Assembly (NCBI GenBank): GCA_937871295.1
Contig: CALMRE010000196.1
Location: 1-51,993 of the forward strand
Length of the DNA stretch: 51,993 nt
From: an uncultured bacterium
GTDB taxonomy: Bacteria > UBP6 > UBA1177 > JAKLFG01
Direction of reading: 5' to 3'
Shown: piece by piece, positions 1-9,992 of the stretch
Position numbering within the stretch: the first letter of the stretch is position 1
Layout of the letters: each line of letters opens with the position of its first letter
The notes under the pieces: model-generated
Databases searched by the model: none
What the model was told of the DNA's origin: nothing
The model's input: only the letters and a program-made list of their open reading frames with translations
Program-made: the position numbers and the translations under genes

Positions 1-2
1 TT

Positions 3-50
3 TCATGCACAGTTATACTCCTTTTCCTGTGTCTGAAAAGTCGGGGCCAT
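3..50 (-). other. Possible 15-aa leader peptide (MAPTFQTQEKEYNCA*) overlapping (ATGA) the start of a further gene that runs off the left edge
   Basis: On the minus strand GGGAGGG-TTATA-ATG, a 15-codon frame, and TGA overlapping a second ATGAAA preceded by AAAGGAG; downstream of the palindromic promoter at 105-138. Confidence 0.35.
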
Positions 51-104
51 TATAACCCTCCCTGTTTTTTGTTTCCGAGAACCGTTCCCTTATGTTCTCT
101 TTAC

Positions 105-138
105 CAGCATACCTTTTAACGGGGACATAGATTGTCCC
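105..138 (-). promoter_or_regulatory. Palindromic promoter, site 0: GGGACAATCTATGTCCC-N10-TATGCT
   Basis: 17-bp palindrome GGGACA-N5-TGTCCC at 122-138 with TATGCT at 105-110 on the minus strand; same geometry as three sites in the 43.7-52 kb island. Confidence 0.6.
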
Positions 139-1324
139 CCATCAATTTTTCCCGCAGTTCTTTGAAGGCTTCGGCGTGGAGGTTGAGGAGTATCTCGCCC
201 GACTTGGGGCCGAGGTCACGGTATTTCTCCGGTAGCGGGATATCGAGTATGCGTTCGAATTCGGGGGCGAGCGGCGTAAGGTCCACCGCCTTCCCCGCCG
301 AGTCGGCATGGATCATCGTAAAGTATCCGGCGATGCCGCCACCCGGGAAGCGCCGCAGTTTTTTGAGGAGCGTCACCGCCTTCCCCGCCCGCATCACCGG
401 CAGTTTCGCCGCCGCCATGTGATAGCGCGCCGCCAGTTCCCCCGCCAGCCGGAAACTGTTCGGGATCCGCAGACGGTCGCAGAGCGCCGTGACGAGTTCC
501 ACCCCCGCCGCGTCGTGACCGTAGTGATGCGGCAGGATGGCCGGATCGGTCAGCCCCTTGCCGAGATCGTGGCAGAGCGCCGCGAACCGCAGGTGCGGAT
601 CGGCCGTCGGCAGGCGATGGAGCAGTTGCATCGCGTGGTCGAAGGTATCGGTCTCTCCCTCATGGTAGTAGTCGGGCCCCGGCGTGAGGCCGACGAGAGC
701 ATGCAGTTCGGGAAAGTGAACGGCCAGCGCGCCGACATCGCGCAACACCGTGAAGAACCGCCACGGCGCGCGGGTGGCAAGCGCCCGAACGCACTCCATC
801 CAGACCCGTTCGGGCGAAAGGGTGTCGAGTTCCGGCACGAGCCGCCGCATGAGTTCGAGCGTCGTATCTTCGAGTGTGAAGTCGGGCAGGAGCGCCGCGA
901 ACCGGGCGACGCGGTAGAGCCGCAACGGGTCCTCGGCAAAGGCGTCGCTGATGTGGCGGAGCCGTTTCTGCGCGATGTCCTTCCGGCCGCCCCACGGGTC
1001 GATGAGTTCGCGCGTTTCAAGGTCCTGCGCAATGGCGTTGATGGTGAGGTCGCGCCGTTTCAGGTCCTCGACGAGCGTCACGGCGGGCGAGGAATCGGTG
1101 TCGAAGCCGCGGTAACCGGGGGCGCTTTTCGATTCCCGCCGCGCAAAGGCATACTCGGCGCCCTCAACGATATAGACCGGGAACGCTTTGCCGACCCGCT
1201 GTGCGCCGGGGAACCGGCTCAGGAACGCCTCTTCGGTCGCCCCGACCACGACGAAATCGTCGTCGCCCTTATCGAGTCCCAGTATCTCGTCGCGGATCGA
1301 TCCGCCGACGCGGTATATCTTCAT
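116..1324 (-). CDS. cca: CCA tRNA nucleotidyltransferase / poly(A) polymerase family with HD domain
   Basis: N-term MKIYRVGGSIRDEILG, later DLTINAIAQD, FAEDPLRLYRVARFAALL and HD motif LCHDLGKG; start set at MKIYR rather than the ORF-track start. Confidence 0.9.
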   Translation of the reverse strand: MKIYRVGGSIRDEILGLDKGDDDFVVVGATEEAFLSRFPGAQRVGKAFPVYIVEGAEYAFARRESKSAPGYRGFDTDSSPAVTLVEDLKRRDLTINAIAQDLETRELIDPWGGRKDIAQKRLRHISDAFAEDPLRLYRVARFAALLPDFTLEDTTLELMRRLVPELDTLSPERVWMECVRALATRAPWRFFTVLRDVGALAVHFPELHALVGLTPGPDYYHEGETDTFDHAMQLLHRLPTADPHLRFAALCHDLGKGLTDPAILPHHYGHDAAGVELVTALCDRLRIPNSFRLAGELAARYHMAAAKLPVMRAGKAVTLLKKLRRFPGGGIAGYFTMIHADSAGKAVDLTPLAPEFERILDIPLPEKYRDLGPKSGEILLNLHAEAFKELREKLMGDNLCPR

Positions 1325-1383
1325 CGCCCCTCCGTTGCGCCGGGAAATAATAGCGAAGTGCGCGCCGAATAGCAATCGTTCAG

Positions 1384-1412
1384 TTGACATTTCTTTAATA
1401 ATAGGGTATATA
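1384..1412 (+). promoter_or_regulatory. Sigma70-type promoter for tRNA-Gly: TTGACA-N17-TATATA
   Basis: Perfect -35, 17-bp spacer, near-consensus -10, 12 nt before the tRNA. Confidence 0.75.
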
Positions 1413-1423
1413 GGCGGCACTGA

Positions 1424-1498
1424 GCGGGTGTAACTCAGTGGTAGAGTGCTAGCTTCCCAAGCTGGAAGTCGCGGGTTCAAGTCCCGTCGCCCGCTCCA
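1424..1498 (+). tRNA. tRNA-Gly (anticodon CCC), CCA encoded
   Basis: Acceptor GCGGGTG/CGCCCGC, D arm ACTC..GAGT, anticodon stem CTAGC/GCTGG with loop TTCCCAA, T arm GCGGGTTCAAGTCCCGT, terminal TCCA. Confidence 0.93.
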
Positions 1499-1517
1499 AA
1501 TTTTTTTGCCTGGTGAT

Positions 1518-4500
1518 GTGCAAAGAGTACGGTTTCTCTCAGTAATTTTGCTTTTTCTGCTCGCCTCGCTCTTTATCGTCCGTTTTTCCTTCTATCCGCT
1601 GGTCCGTTCTTATCTCGAGATACAGTACGATATCCGTGTCGATATCGGCAAGACCGCTGTCTGCGGGCTCGCCTGCCTGACGCTGCCGACCCTCTCGATC
1701 GAACAGCCGGGGGTATTCCGGTTCGAGGCGGAACAGGTCACCGTGTCGGCCGCTCTGCGCCGCGAGGGACCATTCGACTATGTGCCGGTCATCGCACGGT
1801 TCGCGGTCGGCAAGGCGCACCTCGCCATCAGCGACCTCGACGCCCTCATGGGCGATTCCGACGAACCGCTCTTCGGCCCCGAATTCCCCTATTTTCCGGT
1901 TGAACAGGCCACCGTCGAACATATCTCGGTGACGCTGTCTCTGCCGGGACGCGAACTGAAACTCAACGATATGTCGTTCACGGGCGACGGCGAATACACC
2001 TTCCATCTCCCCGAAGCGGTCTATACGCAGAACGGTCTCCGCGCACCGCTCCGCGCCACCGCGACGCTCTCCTTCAGCGCAAAGGGCCGCACCTACGCGG
2101 TGCGGTCGCTCAAAGGCTCCGGCGCCGGCTTCGAACTTTCGGGCAACGCCACGCCGGAAGGGTTCAGGGGTCGCGCCGTGGTGCAGATCGCCCGTATCGT
2201 CGAGCGGCTCGACGACCAACCGGCGTCGGGCGAGATCGTCGCCGAGCTCGAAGGGATACTTTTCGGCGGCGCCCCGCGGATAGAGGCCGATATCCGCGGC
2301 ACCGGGCTGGGCTGGAACGACGAATTCCGCCTTTGGGACCTCGCGGCGCATCTCACCGCCGACCCGCGCGGACTCACGGTCGACCAGTTGGTGCTTTTCA
2401 ACAAGGAGGATCCGTTCCTCTCGCTCGGCGGCGCGATGAACTGGCGCGAGTCGGTGATACGCGGACAGATCCGGCTGTGGGATCTCGACTTCATGAACAC
2501 GATGAAACGCTTTCAGGCGCCGTGCTGGGTCAATATGTGGATATCGGGAACGATCGACTACGATTTCTCGTTCGAAACGCTCGTCGCACAGTACCGCCCC
2601 CGGCTGACGGTGCGCGACTTCGCTCTCCACGACGACGGGACGCTTTCGATACTCGATCTCAAGGACACCTATCAGGTCGTCGGCCGCGGCGAGATCCGGG
2701 CCGAACGCATCACGCTCAATGAGGCCGAAGTGACGGTAAGCGACGACACGACCCATCTGTTCCTGCACGACACGTGGTTCGACCTCGACGACGACGGAAA
2801 GATACACATCCTCATAAAGCCCAGATCGTGGATAGACCTCGCCCACGTGGACAAGATCGCCGAACTGCCGGCGGAGGGACGCGGCAACATCGATATGGCG
2901 CTCACCTCCTTTTACCGGAATCCGCGCATCGTCGGCCATTTCAAGGGAGAGAACTGCGCCGTACAGGGCTTCGAAGCGGGAACCTGCGACATGACGGTGG
3001 AACTCAAGGATTTCGTCCTGTCGTTCCTCGGCAACAGCATCGCCTACCGGTCGGTCCGTTCGGAAGGCTCGCGGGTGGCGCTCGATTTCAACAAGACACC
3101 GAGCGACATAACGTTCCTCTTCAACAACATGAGCGGCGACCTGAAGGATGTCGGCCCGGTCCTGCGGCGCAAATTGCCCGATCTCGGCGGCCGCTTCTCC
3201 TTCACCGCCGAGGGACGCTACGCGGGACATCTCGCGTCGCTCACCGGCCGCGCACAGGCCGACAAGCCGCGCCTCAACGACACGCCGATCGCGGACCGCG
3301 TGTCGGTCGCCTTCACCGACCAGAAGGATATGCTGCGCATCACCAAGGGGGCGATCCTGCTCGGCGACAGTTCGCTCGCCCTGTCGGGCACGATGAACCG
3401 GCGCACGTGGGAACTCGATGTCAAGGCGACGCTCGACGCCTTCTTCCGGAAGGACTTCCCCTTCCTCGAGGAGTCCTCCTTCATCGCGCCGCGCGCCTCA
3501 GTGACCGCCGCCGGCACCCTGTTCTCTCCGAACTTCTCCGCCGAACTGTTCCTCGGCCGGGTGGAATATCAGGGGGTGGTGATGGGCAACCTGTCGGCCG
3601 CCGCCGCCTACAATTACGAAAGCGGCCGCTTCACCGCGTCGGGCAACCTCGGCGAGGCGGCCTCCTTTCGCGGCGAGATGCAGGGGTTCGATCCGGCGAC
3701 GCTCACCGCGACCGCCAAGGTCAAGGATTTCGTGCACAAGAAAGGAGACCTGTTCTTCAAGACCTCGTTCGACGCGAAATGGACCGAAGGAGAACTCGAC
3801 GCGCGCGTCGGCAAACTGATGATAGAGAAGCGCGGACTGTTCGTCCGCAACTCCCAGCCGTTCCGCATCAAGGGACTCTGGGACCGCCTGACACTGGAAC
3901 AGACGGTGTTCGACGGGGAAACGGTGAACGCGACGGTGCGCGGAGAACTCCGGAAGGGCAAACCGCATATCGAGGCGGCCGGGACCCTCTTCCCGGCGGC
4001 GCTCAAAGCCTTTACGGATACCGACCTGATCTCCGATGTCTCCGGCAACGCATCCTTCCGCATCGCGCTGGAGGATGAGGCGCTGTCGGGCAATCTGTCG
4101 GTGCGCGGTCTGGGCTTCACCCTCGTCCCGTATGACCTGACGGTGTCGGCGCTCGACGGTTCGTTCTCCTTCGACAACGACGCGTGGAAGATAGACGCCC
4201 TCAACGGACTGATCGGCGGCGGCAAACTCGATGTCAAGGGTTCCGGCACCGTGAACCCGGCGTGGGGCGGCCAGTTCGACCTTTCCATCATCAACGCCGC
4301 GGCGCGCGAACGGCACATCGGCGCTTTTTCCTTCTCGGCCGACCTCGACATCATGGCGATAGCCGGGGAAACGCCGGCTATCGGCGGCGATATCGAGATA
4401 AAGAATATCACCTACCGCGACGATCTGTCGCTCGACAACGAACTGGTGAAACTGCTCGGCAAACCCCGCTCGCGCCGCGCGGCGAAGAACGGCCAAGAGA

Positions 4501-5255
4501 CGGCCTTCGACCCGCGGCTCAACCTCCGCGTGACGGGCCGCAACGCCCTGCGGGTGATGAACAATCTGCTCAAGGCCGACGTCGCCTTCGACACCCGGCT
4601 GACCGGCACCCTGTCGCGCCCCGAGCTCGACGGCTCCCTCCAACTGAACGCCGCCGAACTCACCTTCAAGCAGAACCGTTTCGCGCTCGACCGCGGCATC
4701 GTGACCATCGAGACCGAGGAACGGATCCGCCCCTATCTCGACGTACAGGGAACGACCCGTATCTACGCCCGTTCCAAGGAGACCGAGTACAAACTCGTGC
4801 TCGGCGTCACCGGCTACCCTGAGGAGCTCGCGATACGCCTCACCACGATGCCGCAGTTGGAGGAGACGCAGGCCTATTCTCTGCTCCTCTGGGGCGATTT
4901 CTTCGACCCGACCCAGCCGGGGGTCGAGAACCTCGCGCTGGTGGCGGTGACCGACATCATGGGCATCTCCGACGAGGTCAAGAAGAACTTTCAGTTGACC
5001 CGCTTCGAACTGACGCCGAAATACAGCGAGATCGACTACAAGACGGTCCTCAAGATCATCGCCGTCAAGGAGATATATCCGTTCCTGGTGATGTCGGTCG
5101 AATCGAATCCGGCCGATCCGGCCGACCAGATGATCATGCTCTCCTACCGCGGCTCGAATTTCGACCTGTCGCTCGACTGGAAATACAAGAACAAACTCGA
5201 GACGAACTACGGCGGCGTCGGCGTGAACTTCATCCTCAACTATCTGTTCGAGTGA
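1518..5255 (+). CDS. tamB: TamB-like translocation/assembly module protein (DUF490 C-terminus)
   Basis: About 1245 aa, N-terminal TM, repetitive beta-rich body, C-term GIVTIETEERIRPYLDVQGTTRI...YSLLLWGDFFDP; followed by an Omp85 gene. GTG start at 1518 is approximate; the ORF-track start lies inside the tRNA. Confidence 0.8.
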   Translation: MQRVRFLSVILLFLLASLFIVRFSFYPLVRSYLEIQYDIRVDIGKTAVCGLACLTLPTLSIEQPGVFRFEAEQVTVSAALRREGPFDYVPVIARFAVGKAHLAISDLDALMGDSDEPLFGPEFPYFPVEQATVEHISVTLSLPGRELKLNDMSFTGDGEYTFHLPEAVYTQNGLRAPLRATATLSFSAKGRTYAVRSLKGSGAGFELSGNATPEGFRGRAVVQIARIVERLDDQPASGEIVAELEGILFGGAPRIEADIRGTGLGWNDEFRLWDLAAHLTADPRGLTVDQLVLFNKEDPFLSLGGAMNWRESVIRGQIRLWDLDFMNTMKRFQAPCWVNMWISGTIDYDFSFETLVAQYRPRLTVRDFALHDDGTLSILDLKDTYQVVGRGEIRAERITLNEAEVTVSDDTTHLFLHDTWFDLDDDGKIHILIKPRSWIDLAHVDKIAELPAEGRGNIDMALTSFYRNPRIVGHFKGENCAVQGFEAGTCDMTVELKDFVLSFLGNSIAYRSVRSEGSRVALDFNKTPSDITFLFNNMSGDLKDVGPVLRRKLPDLGGRFSFTAEGRYAGHLASLTGRAQADKPRLNDTPIADRVSVAFTDQKDMLRITKGAILLGDSSLALSGTMNRRTWELDVKATLDAFFRKDFPFLEESSFIAPRASVTAAGTLFSPNFSAELFLGRVEYQGVVMGNLSAAAAYNYESGRFTASGNLGEAASFRGEMQGFDPATLTATAKVKDFVHKKGDLFFKTSFDAKWTEGELDARVGKLMIEKRGLFVRNSQPFRIKGLWDRLTLEQTVFDGETVNATVRGELRKGKPHIEAAGTLFPAALKAFTDTDLISDVSGNASFRIALEDEALSGNLSVRGLGFTLVPYDLTVSALDGSFSFDNDAWKIDALNGLIGGGKLDVKGSGTVNPAWGGQFDLSIINAAARERHIGAFSFSADLDIMAIAGETPAIGGDIEIKNITYRDDLSLDNELVKLLGKPRSRRAAKNGQETAFDPRLNLRVTGRNALRVMNNLLKADVAFDTRLTGTLSRPELDGSLQLNAAELTFKQNRFALDRGIVTIETEERIRPYLDVQGTTRIYARSKETEYKLVLGVTGYPEELAIRLTTMPQLEETQAYSLLLWGDFFDPTQPGVENLALVAVTDIMGISDEVKKNFQLTRFELTPKYSEIDYKTVLKIIAVKEIYPFLVMSVESNPADPADQMIMLSYRGSNFDLSLDWKYKNKLETNYGGVGVNFILNYLFE

Positions 5256-5259
5256 CGCG

Positions 5260-8202
5260 ATGCGTACGGCGTGGCTGTTCCTGCTGCTCTTTCTCGCACC
5301 GCTCCTGTGCGGCGCCGCGACGGTCGAGCGGATCGACTGGAAGAGCGATCTGCCGTTCGACGACTACCGGCGGCTCGTGAAGATAAAGACCGGCGCGCCG
5401 CTGTCGCAGAAAACGGTGCGCCGCACGGTGCGCCTCCTCTACGCCACCGGCCGTTTCGAACAGATACTCGTTTCGGCGGCGCGCGGCGGCGCGGAGGACG
5501 GGCTCATCCTCACCGTGACGGCCCTGCCGCTTCTATTCATCGACGAGATAACGATGCGCGGGAACAGCGCGCTGTCGGACAACCGGATAAAACTCGCGGG
5601 CAATCTCCGCCGGTTCACCCCCTTTTACGAAGCGAGCCTCGAACGGATACGCGATGAGATACTGTTCGCCTATCGCAGCGAAGGCTACGCCGACGCACGG
5701 GTGAGCATCGAGGTGAAAAAACGTTCCGCCGCCGTGGTCGATCTCGATTTCTCGATACAAGAGGGCGAACGACGCGTGATAAAGGCGGTCAAACTGGTCG
5801 GGGAAGCGCTCCCGTCGGAGAAACGGGAACTCGAGAATGAATTGTCGCTCGCCAACGCCTTCGCGCCGCTCACCGACGAACGGGTCCGCGAAATGGACGA
5901 CCGCGTCGAACGCTACTACCGCGACCGCGGCTATCTCGATGCGACGGTGCGGCATCAACTGGCCGAAAAGGGAACGGTTCTCATGACGATCAATCGGGGG
6001 TCGCGCTACGAACTGGCGATCAGCGGCCGCGCCGCCTTTTCCGAAGCGACGCTCCGCGCCCTCATCCGGCACATCGAGAACTGGCAGCACAACATCGAGG
6101 CTACCGCCGCGCGGTTGACCCTTTTCTATCAGGCGGCCGGGTTCCCCGACGTGTCGGTATCGACCAAGGTCGACCGCGAGCGCTCCGCCGGCCGGGAGAA
6201 GGTGCGTATCGCCGTCACCATCGCCGAAGGGGCGCGCCGCTTTCTTGACGGCATCGTCTTCTCCGGGGTCGCGGAGGAGAGCCCCGACGAACTCAGAGAC
6301 CGCCTCTTCGAATATGTCGAGACCCGGCTCGAGGCCGAGGAATTCCCCGCGATAAGCATCGACCGCACCATCATCGGCGGCGGCTACCGCGACACCGACG
6401 GCACGCGCGCCACCACCATGGCCCGCACCAATAAGGACCGCGCCGTCCTGCCGGAAACGCGGTACGCCGTCCCGACCGCCTATCTGGACGACATCGCGCG
6501 CTATCTGGAATCACTGTACACGGCGCGCGGCTGTCTGTCGGCGGCGGTCGACCGGGCCGCCATCGTCCGCGACGGCGAAATGCTCTACCTCAGCGTCGAG
6601 ATGACCGAAGGTCCGCGCTCGCTGCTCACCTGGGTCGGCGTCGACACCGGCGACACGGAACTTGACGAGGAACTTTTCTCGGAACTGGATCTCGCAGCGA
6701 ACACCCCCTTCACTCCGGCGCTCATCGATGACGCCGTGGCCCTGCTGAACGCCGAACTTCGCGCGCGGGGCTATCTGTTCGCCCGCATCCGTGACGACCG
6801 GACGGTGAAAGGGACCGGCATCCGCGTCATCTTCCGGACCGAGGATCTTTTCCCGGTCACTGCCGGAGAACTGGTGGTGAGCGGCAACGCCATCACCGCC
6901 GAACCGGTGGTGCGCAGTCTGGTCCGCTTCGGCCCCGGCGAACCGCTGTCGACCGGACTATTGCACGACGCCCGGCGCGATCTGCTGACCACCGGCGTCT
7001 TCGACACCGCCGATATCGCCCTCATCGACGAAGAATCTCCCGACAGCATCAAGGACATCGTCGTCACCGTTTCCGAGGCGTGGCGCTTCCGCATCGACAT
7101 CGGCGCGGGACTCGCCACCGACGAGGGAGGCCGGCTGTTCGGCGCCTTCGAGTACAAAAATATCCTCGGCCGCGTCTTCACCCTGCGCCTTTCCTATAAA
7201 TTCGCCCACAAGATACCGTGGTTCATGAACAGCGCCTTCGAGGACTATTTCCTCCACGACCTCTCGTTCTTTGAACGATTCGACCGGACGGTGACCGGTT
7301 CGATCATCGTCCCCGACCTTTATTTCCTCCCTTTCTCCCTTTCGTTCCAGACGGAGGTCTTCCACATCCACGACTCGCGGTCGGCCAGCGGCCTGCCGTA
7401 CCTGATCGACAAGAACGGCATACTGCTCTCGTTCTACAAACGGTTCGGCGATCACTATTTCCTTGCGGTCAACGCCGAACTGTCGCGGCAGGATGAAGAG
7501 GAATATCTCAAGGACGCGCAGAGCGGAGCGGTCACCCTCGACCGGGCGACACGCTACCTCTTCAGCCCCGAATTGGAGGGATGGGTCGACTACCGCAACA
7601 GCCCCGTGAGCCCCGACCGCGGCTTCAAGATCGGTCTGCGGGTCCGCAACACCACCTCGCTGGCGGGCGACGACACCAAATACACGCTGTTCGAGAATTA
7701 CGCGTCGGTCTACCTGCCGCTCCAGTACCGCCAGACCGCTTCGGGCGACTATGTCCCGCGCGATACGCTGGTGTGGCATTCATTCCTCAAATACGCCGCG
7801 CTGCTTCACCATTCGGGAGAACTGACCTCCGACGACACGCTGAAACTCGGCGGTTCGACCTCGGTGCGCGGGTTCGCCCAGAACTCCATGATACCCGCCG
7901 ACAACGATGACGGCGAAAGGCAGGGAAGTTACTACCTGTTCCTGCGCAACGAGATCCGCTTCAAAATACGGGACAGTTTCTACCTCGTCACCTTTTTCGA
8001 CGCCGGCAATCTCTGGGAGAAACTGGAGAACATCGGGCAGGGGGAATTGCTGCGCTACGGCACCGGCGGCGGACTCATGATCGCCTCGCCCATCGGCTCG
8101 ATCAACCTGCAGGCGGGGGTGAACCTCTTCCCGCAGAAAGACAAAAATCTCGACTACAAGGAAGATCTCTGGAGTTTCCACTTCTTCATATCGTCTTTTT
8201 AA
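5260..8202 (+). CDS. Omp85-family outer-membrane protein (TamA/BamA-like, POTRA + surface antigen domain)
   Basis: Signal peptide, POTRA-like repeats, C-term LKLGGSTSVRGF...FFDAGNLW...GINLQAGVNLF-type barrel ending in F. Confidence 0.85.
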   Translation: MRTAWLFLLLFLAPLLCGAATVERIDWKSDLPFDDYRRLVKIKTGAPLSQKTVRRTVRLLYATGRFEQILVSAARGGAEDGLILTVTALPLLFIDEITMRGNSALSDNRIKLAGNLRRFTPFYEASLERIRDEILFAYRSEGYADARVSIEVKKRSAAVVDLDFSIQEGERRVIKAVKLVGEALPSEKRELENELSLANAFAPLTDERVREMDDRVERYYRDRGYLDATVRHQLAEKGTVLMTINRGSRYELAISGRAAFSEATLRALIRHIENWQHNIEATAARLTLFYQAAGFPDVSVSTKVDRERSAGREKVRIAVTIAEGARRFLDGIVFSGVAEESPDELRDRLFEYVETRLEAEEFPAISIDRTIIGGGYRDTDGTRATTMARTNKDRAVLPETRYAVPTAYLDDIARYLESLYTARGCLSAAVDRAAIVRDGEMLYLSVEMTEGPRSLLTWVGVDTGDTELDEELFSELDLAANTPFTPALIDDAVALLNAELRARGYLFARIRDDRTVKGTGIRVIFRTEDLFPVTAGELVVSGNAITAEPVVRSLVRFGPGEPLSTGLLHDARRDLLTTGVFDTADIALIDEESPDSIKDIVVTVSEAWRFRIDIGAGLATDEGGRLFGAFEYKNILGRVFTLRLSYKFAHKIPWFMNSAFEDYFLHDLSFFERFDRTVTGSIIVPDLYFLPFSLSFQTEVFHIHDSRSASGLPYLIDKNGILLSFYKRFGDHYFLAVNAELSRQDEEEYLKDAQSGAVTLDRATRYLFSPELEGWVDYRNSPVSPDRGFKIGLRVRNTTSLAGDDTKYTLFENYASVYLPLQYRQTASGDYVPRDTLVWHSFLKYAALLHHSGELTSDDTLKLGGSTSVRGFAQNSMIPADNDDGERQGSYYLFLRNEIRFKIRDSFYLVTFFDAGNLWEKLENIGQGELLRYGTGGGLMIASPIGSINLQAGVNLFPQKDKNLDYKEDLWSFHFFISSF

Positions 8203-8313
8203 CGACGGCCCCAACCCTCATCAAAAACTGCCTTTGCTCTAACCGTAAATTAACAATAACCTTATAAGAAGCCAATCGTTAGTTGTTTGTTTTTTAATGA
8301 ACGGAGTGCCGTT

Positions 8314-8958
8314 ATGAAGTTCAACATCCTTGATCTCCTGCTTCCCCGCGAAACGAAATTCTACGATCATTTTGAGGAACAGGCCGACATCCTCATCAAA
8401 GCGGCGTTGGTATTCCACGATCTGATGACCAACCTCGACAAGATGCCCGAACACGAGATCAAGCAGCGGCTCGGCGAGATAAAAGAACTCGAGACCAAGG
8501 GCGATTCGGTCGAACACAAGATCATCGACGATCTTTCGGAGACCTTCATCACCCCGTTCGACCGCGAGGATATCCATGCGATGGCGGTCAACATCGACCG
8601 GGCGCTCGACATCCTCAACAGTTCGGCCAACAAGATCGACATGTACAACATCCGGAAAACGCCGGACCATGTGATCCACTTCGCCGACATCATCGTCGAC
8701 ATGTGCAAAGAGCTGCGGACCCTTATGGGACTCTTCCGGGCAAAGAGCAGCGTCGACGAAACGGTCGCGAAGATACATCAGTTCGAGAACAAGGCCGACT
8801 ATCTTTTCCACATCAGCATGGCCGATCTGTTCAACAACAACACCAATGCGGTCGAGATAATCAAGTTCAAGGAGGTGTACGAACATCTCGAGAACCTGAC
8901 CGACTGCATCGACTACATCGCCAAGACGATCCGCGGCATCATCGTCAAATTGGGGTAA
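8314..8958 (+). CDS. DUF47 / PhoU-like putative phosphate transport regulator
   Basis: MKFNILDLLLPRETKFYDHFEEQADI; immediately upstream of PiT transporter. Confidence 0.88.
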   Translation: MKFNILDLLLPRETKFYDHFEEQADILIKAALVFHDLMTNLDKMPEHEIKQRLGEIKELETKGDSVEHKIIDDLSETFITPFDREDIHAMAVNIDRALDILNSSANKIDMYNIRKTPDHVIHFADIIVDMCKELRTLMGLFRAKSSVDETVAKIHQFENKADYLFHISMADLFNNNTNAVEIIKFKEVYEHLENLTDCIDYIAKTIRGIIVKLG

Positions 8959-8962
8959 CGGC

Positions 8963-9982
8963 ATGGATCTTATATTTCTGCTGGTCGTGACCATCGTCAT
9001 CCTGGCGCTCATCTTTGATTTTCTCAACGGGTTCCACGACGCCGCCAACGCCATCGCCACCGTCGTCATAACCAAGACTCTGACGCCGTTGCAGGCGGTA
9101 CTGCTCGCCGGGTTCGCCAACTTCTTCGGCTATTTCACGCTGGGGACCGCGGTCGCCAAGACCATCGGCAAGGATGTGGTCAACATCGGCATGATCATCA
9201 AAGAATACGATACAGCGACCTCGCTCATGGTCATCCTCGCCGCACTCATCGGCGCGGCGCTGTGGGATGTCCTCACTTGGCTGTGGGGACTGCCCACCTC
9301 CAGTTCGCACGCCCTCATCGGCGGTCTTTTGGGCGGCGCCATCGCCGCCGCCGGGACACAGGTCGTCGTCGGCGCCGGGGTCATCAAGATCGTCTCCTTC
9401 ATCATCATCGCGCCGCTTCTGGGCATGGTCGCGGCGGTGCTATTCACCATTCTCATCATGCATCTCTTCCGTAAGACTCATCCGGTCAGAGCGGCCGGCA
9501 TCTTCAAGCGGCTGCAACTTATCTCGGCCGCCGCCTACAGCGTCAGCCACGGCACCAACGACGCACAGAAGACGATGGGAATCATCACCATGGCGCTGGT
9601 CGCCGCCGGGATGAAGCAGAACTACGAGATAGACCACTGGATAATCCTGTCGTGCTATGTCGCGATATCGATCGGCACGATGTTCGGTGGCTGGCGCATC
9701 GTCAGAACGATGGGGACCCGCATCACCAAGATCAAGGCGATGGAAGGTTTCTGCGCTGAGACCTCATCGGCGCTGGTGCTTTTCGGCACCGCCCAGTTCG
9801 GTATACCCGTCTCGACCACTCATGTCATCGCCGGCTCCATCATGGGGGTCGGCACCGTCGAACACGCCTCGACCGTCCGCTGGATGACGGCGCGCAAGAT
9901 CATCTGGGCGTGGATACTGACCATCCCCGCATCGGGCGCCTGCGCCGCCCTGTCGTACTGCGTTATCCGGCTGTTCCTCTGA
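8963..9982 (+). CDS. pit: PiT-family inorganic phosphate transporter
   Basis: FDFLNGFHDAANAIATVV, GLPTSSSHALIGGLLG, SHGTNDAQKTMG, PVSTTHVIAGSIMGVG. Confidence 0.93.
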   Translation: MDLIFLLVVTIVILALIFDFLNGFHDAANAIATVVITKTLTPLQAVLLAGFANFFGYFTLGTAVAKTIGKDVVNIGMIIKEYDTATSLMVILAALIGAALWDVLTWLWGLPTSSSHALIGGLLGGAIAAAGTQVVVGAGVIKIVSFIIIAPLLGMVAAVLFTILIMHLFRKTHPVRAAGIFKRLQLISAAAYSVSHGTNDAQKTMGIITMALVAAGMKQNYEIDHWIILSCYVAISIGTMFGGWRIVRTMGTRITKIKAMEGFCAETSSALVLFGTAQFGIPVSTTHVIAGSIMGVGTVEHASTVRWMTARKIIWAWILTIPASGACAALSYCVIRLFL

Positions 9983-9992
9983 CCGGGAGCGG

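Noticed and set aside
105-140. GGGGACATAGATTGTCCCC as a REP/RAYT or IS200-type element only
   Set aside because: Such palindromes exist near Y1 transposases in some genomes, but the identical spacing to TATGCT and match to three island promoters favour a promoter/operator. Not fully excluded because the left flank is unseen.
1446-1517. N-terminal extension of the TamB-like ORF in the ORF track
   Set aside because: It lies within tRNA-Gly and its 3' flank; the real start is downstream.
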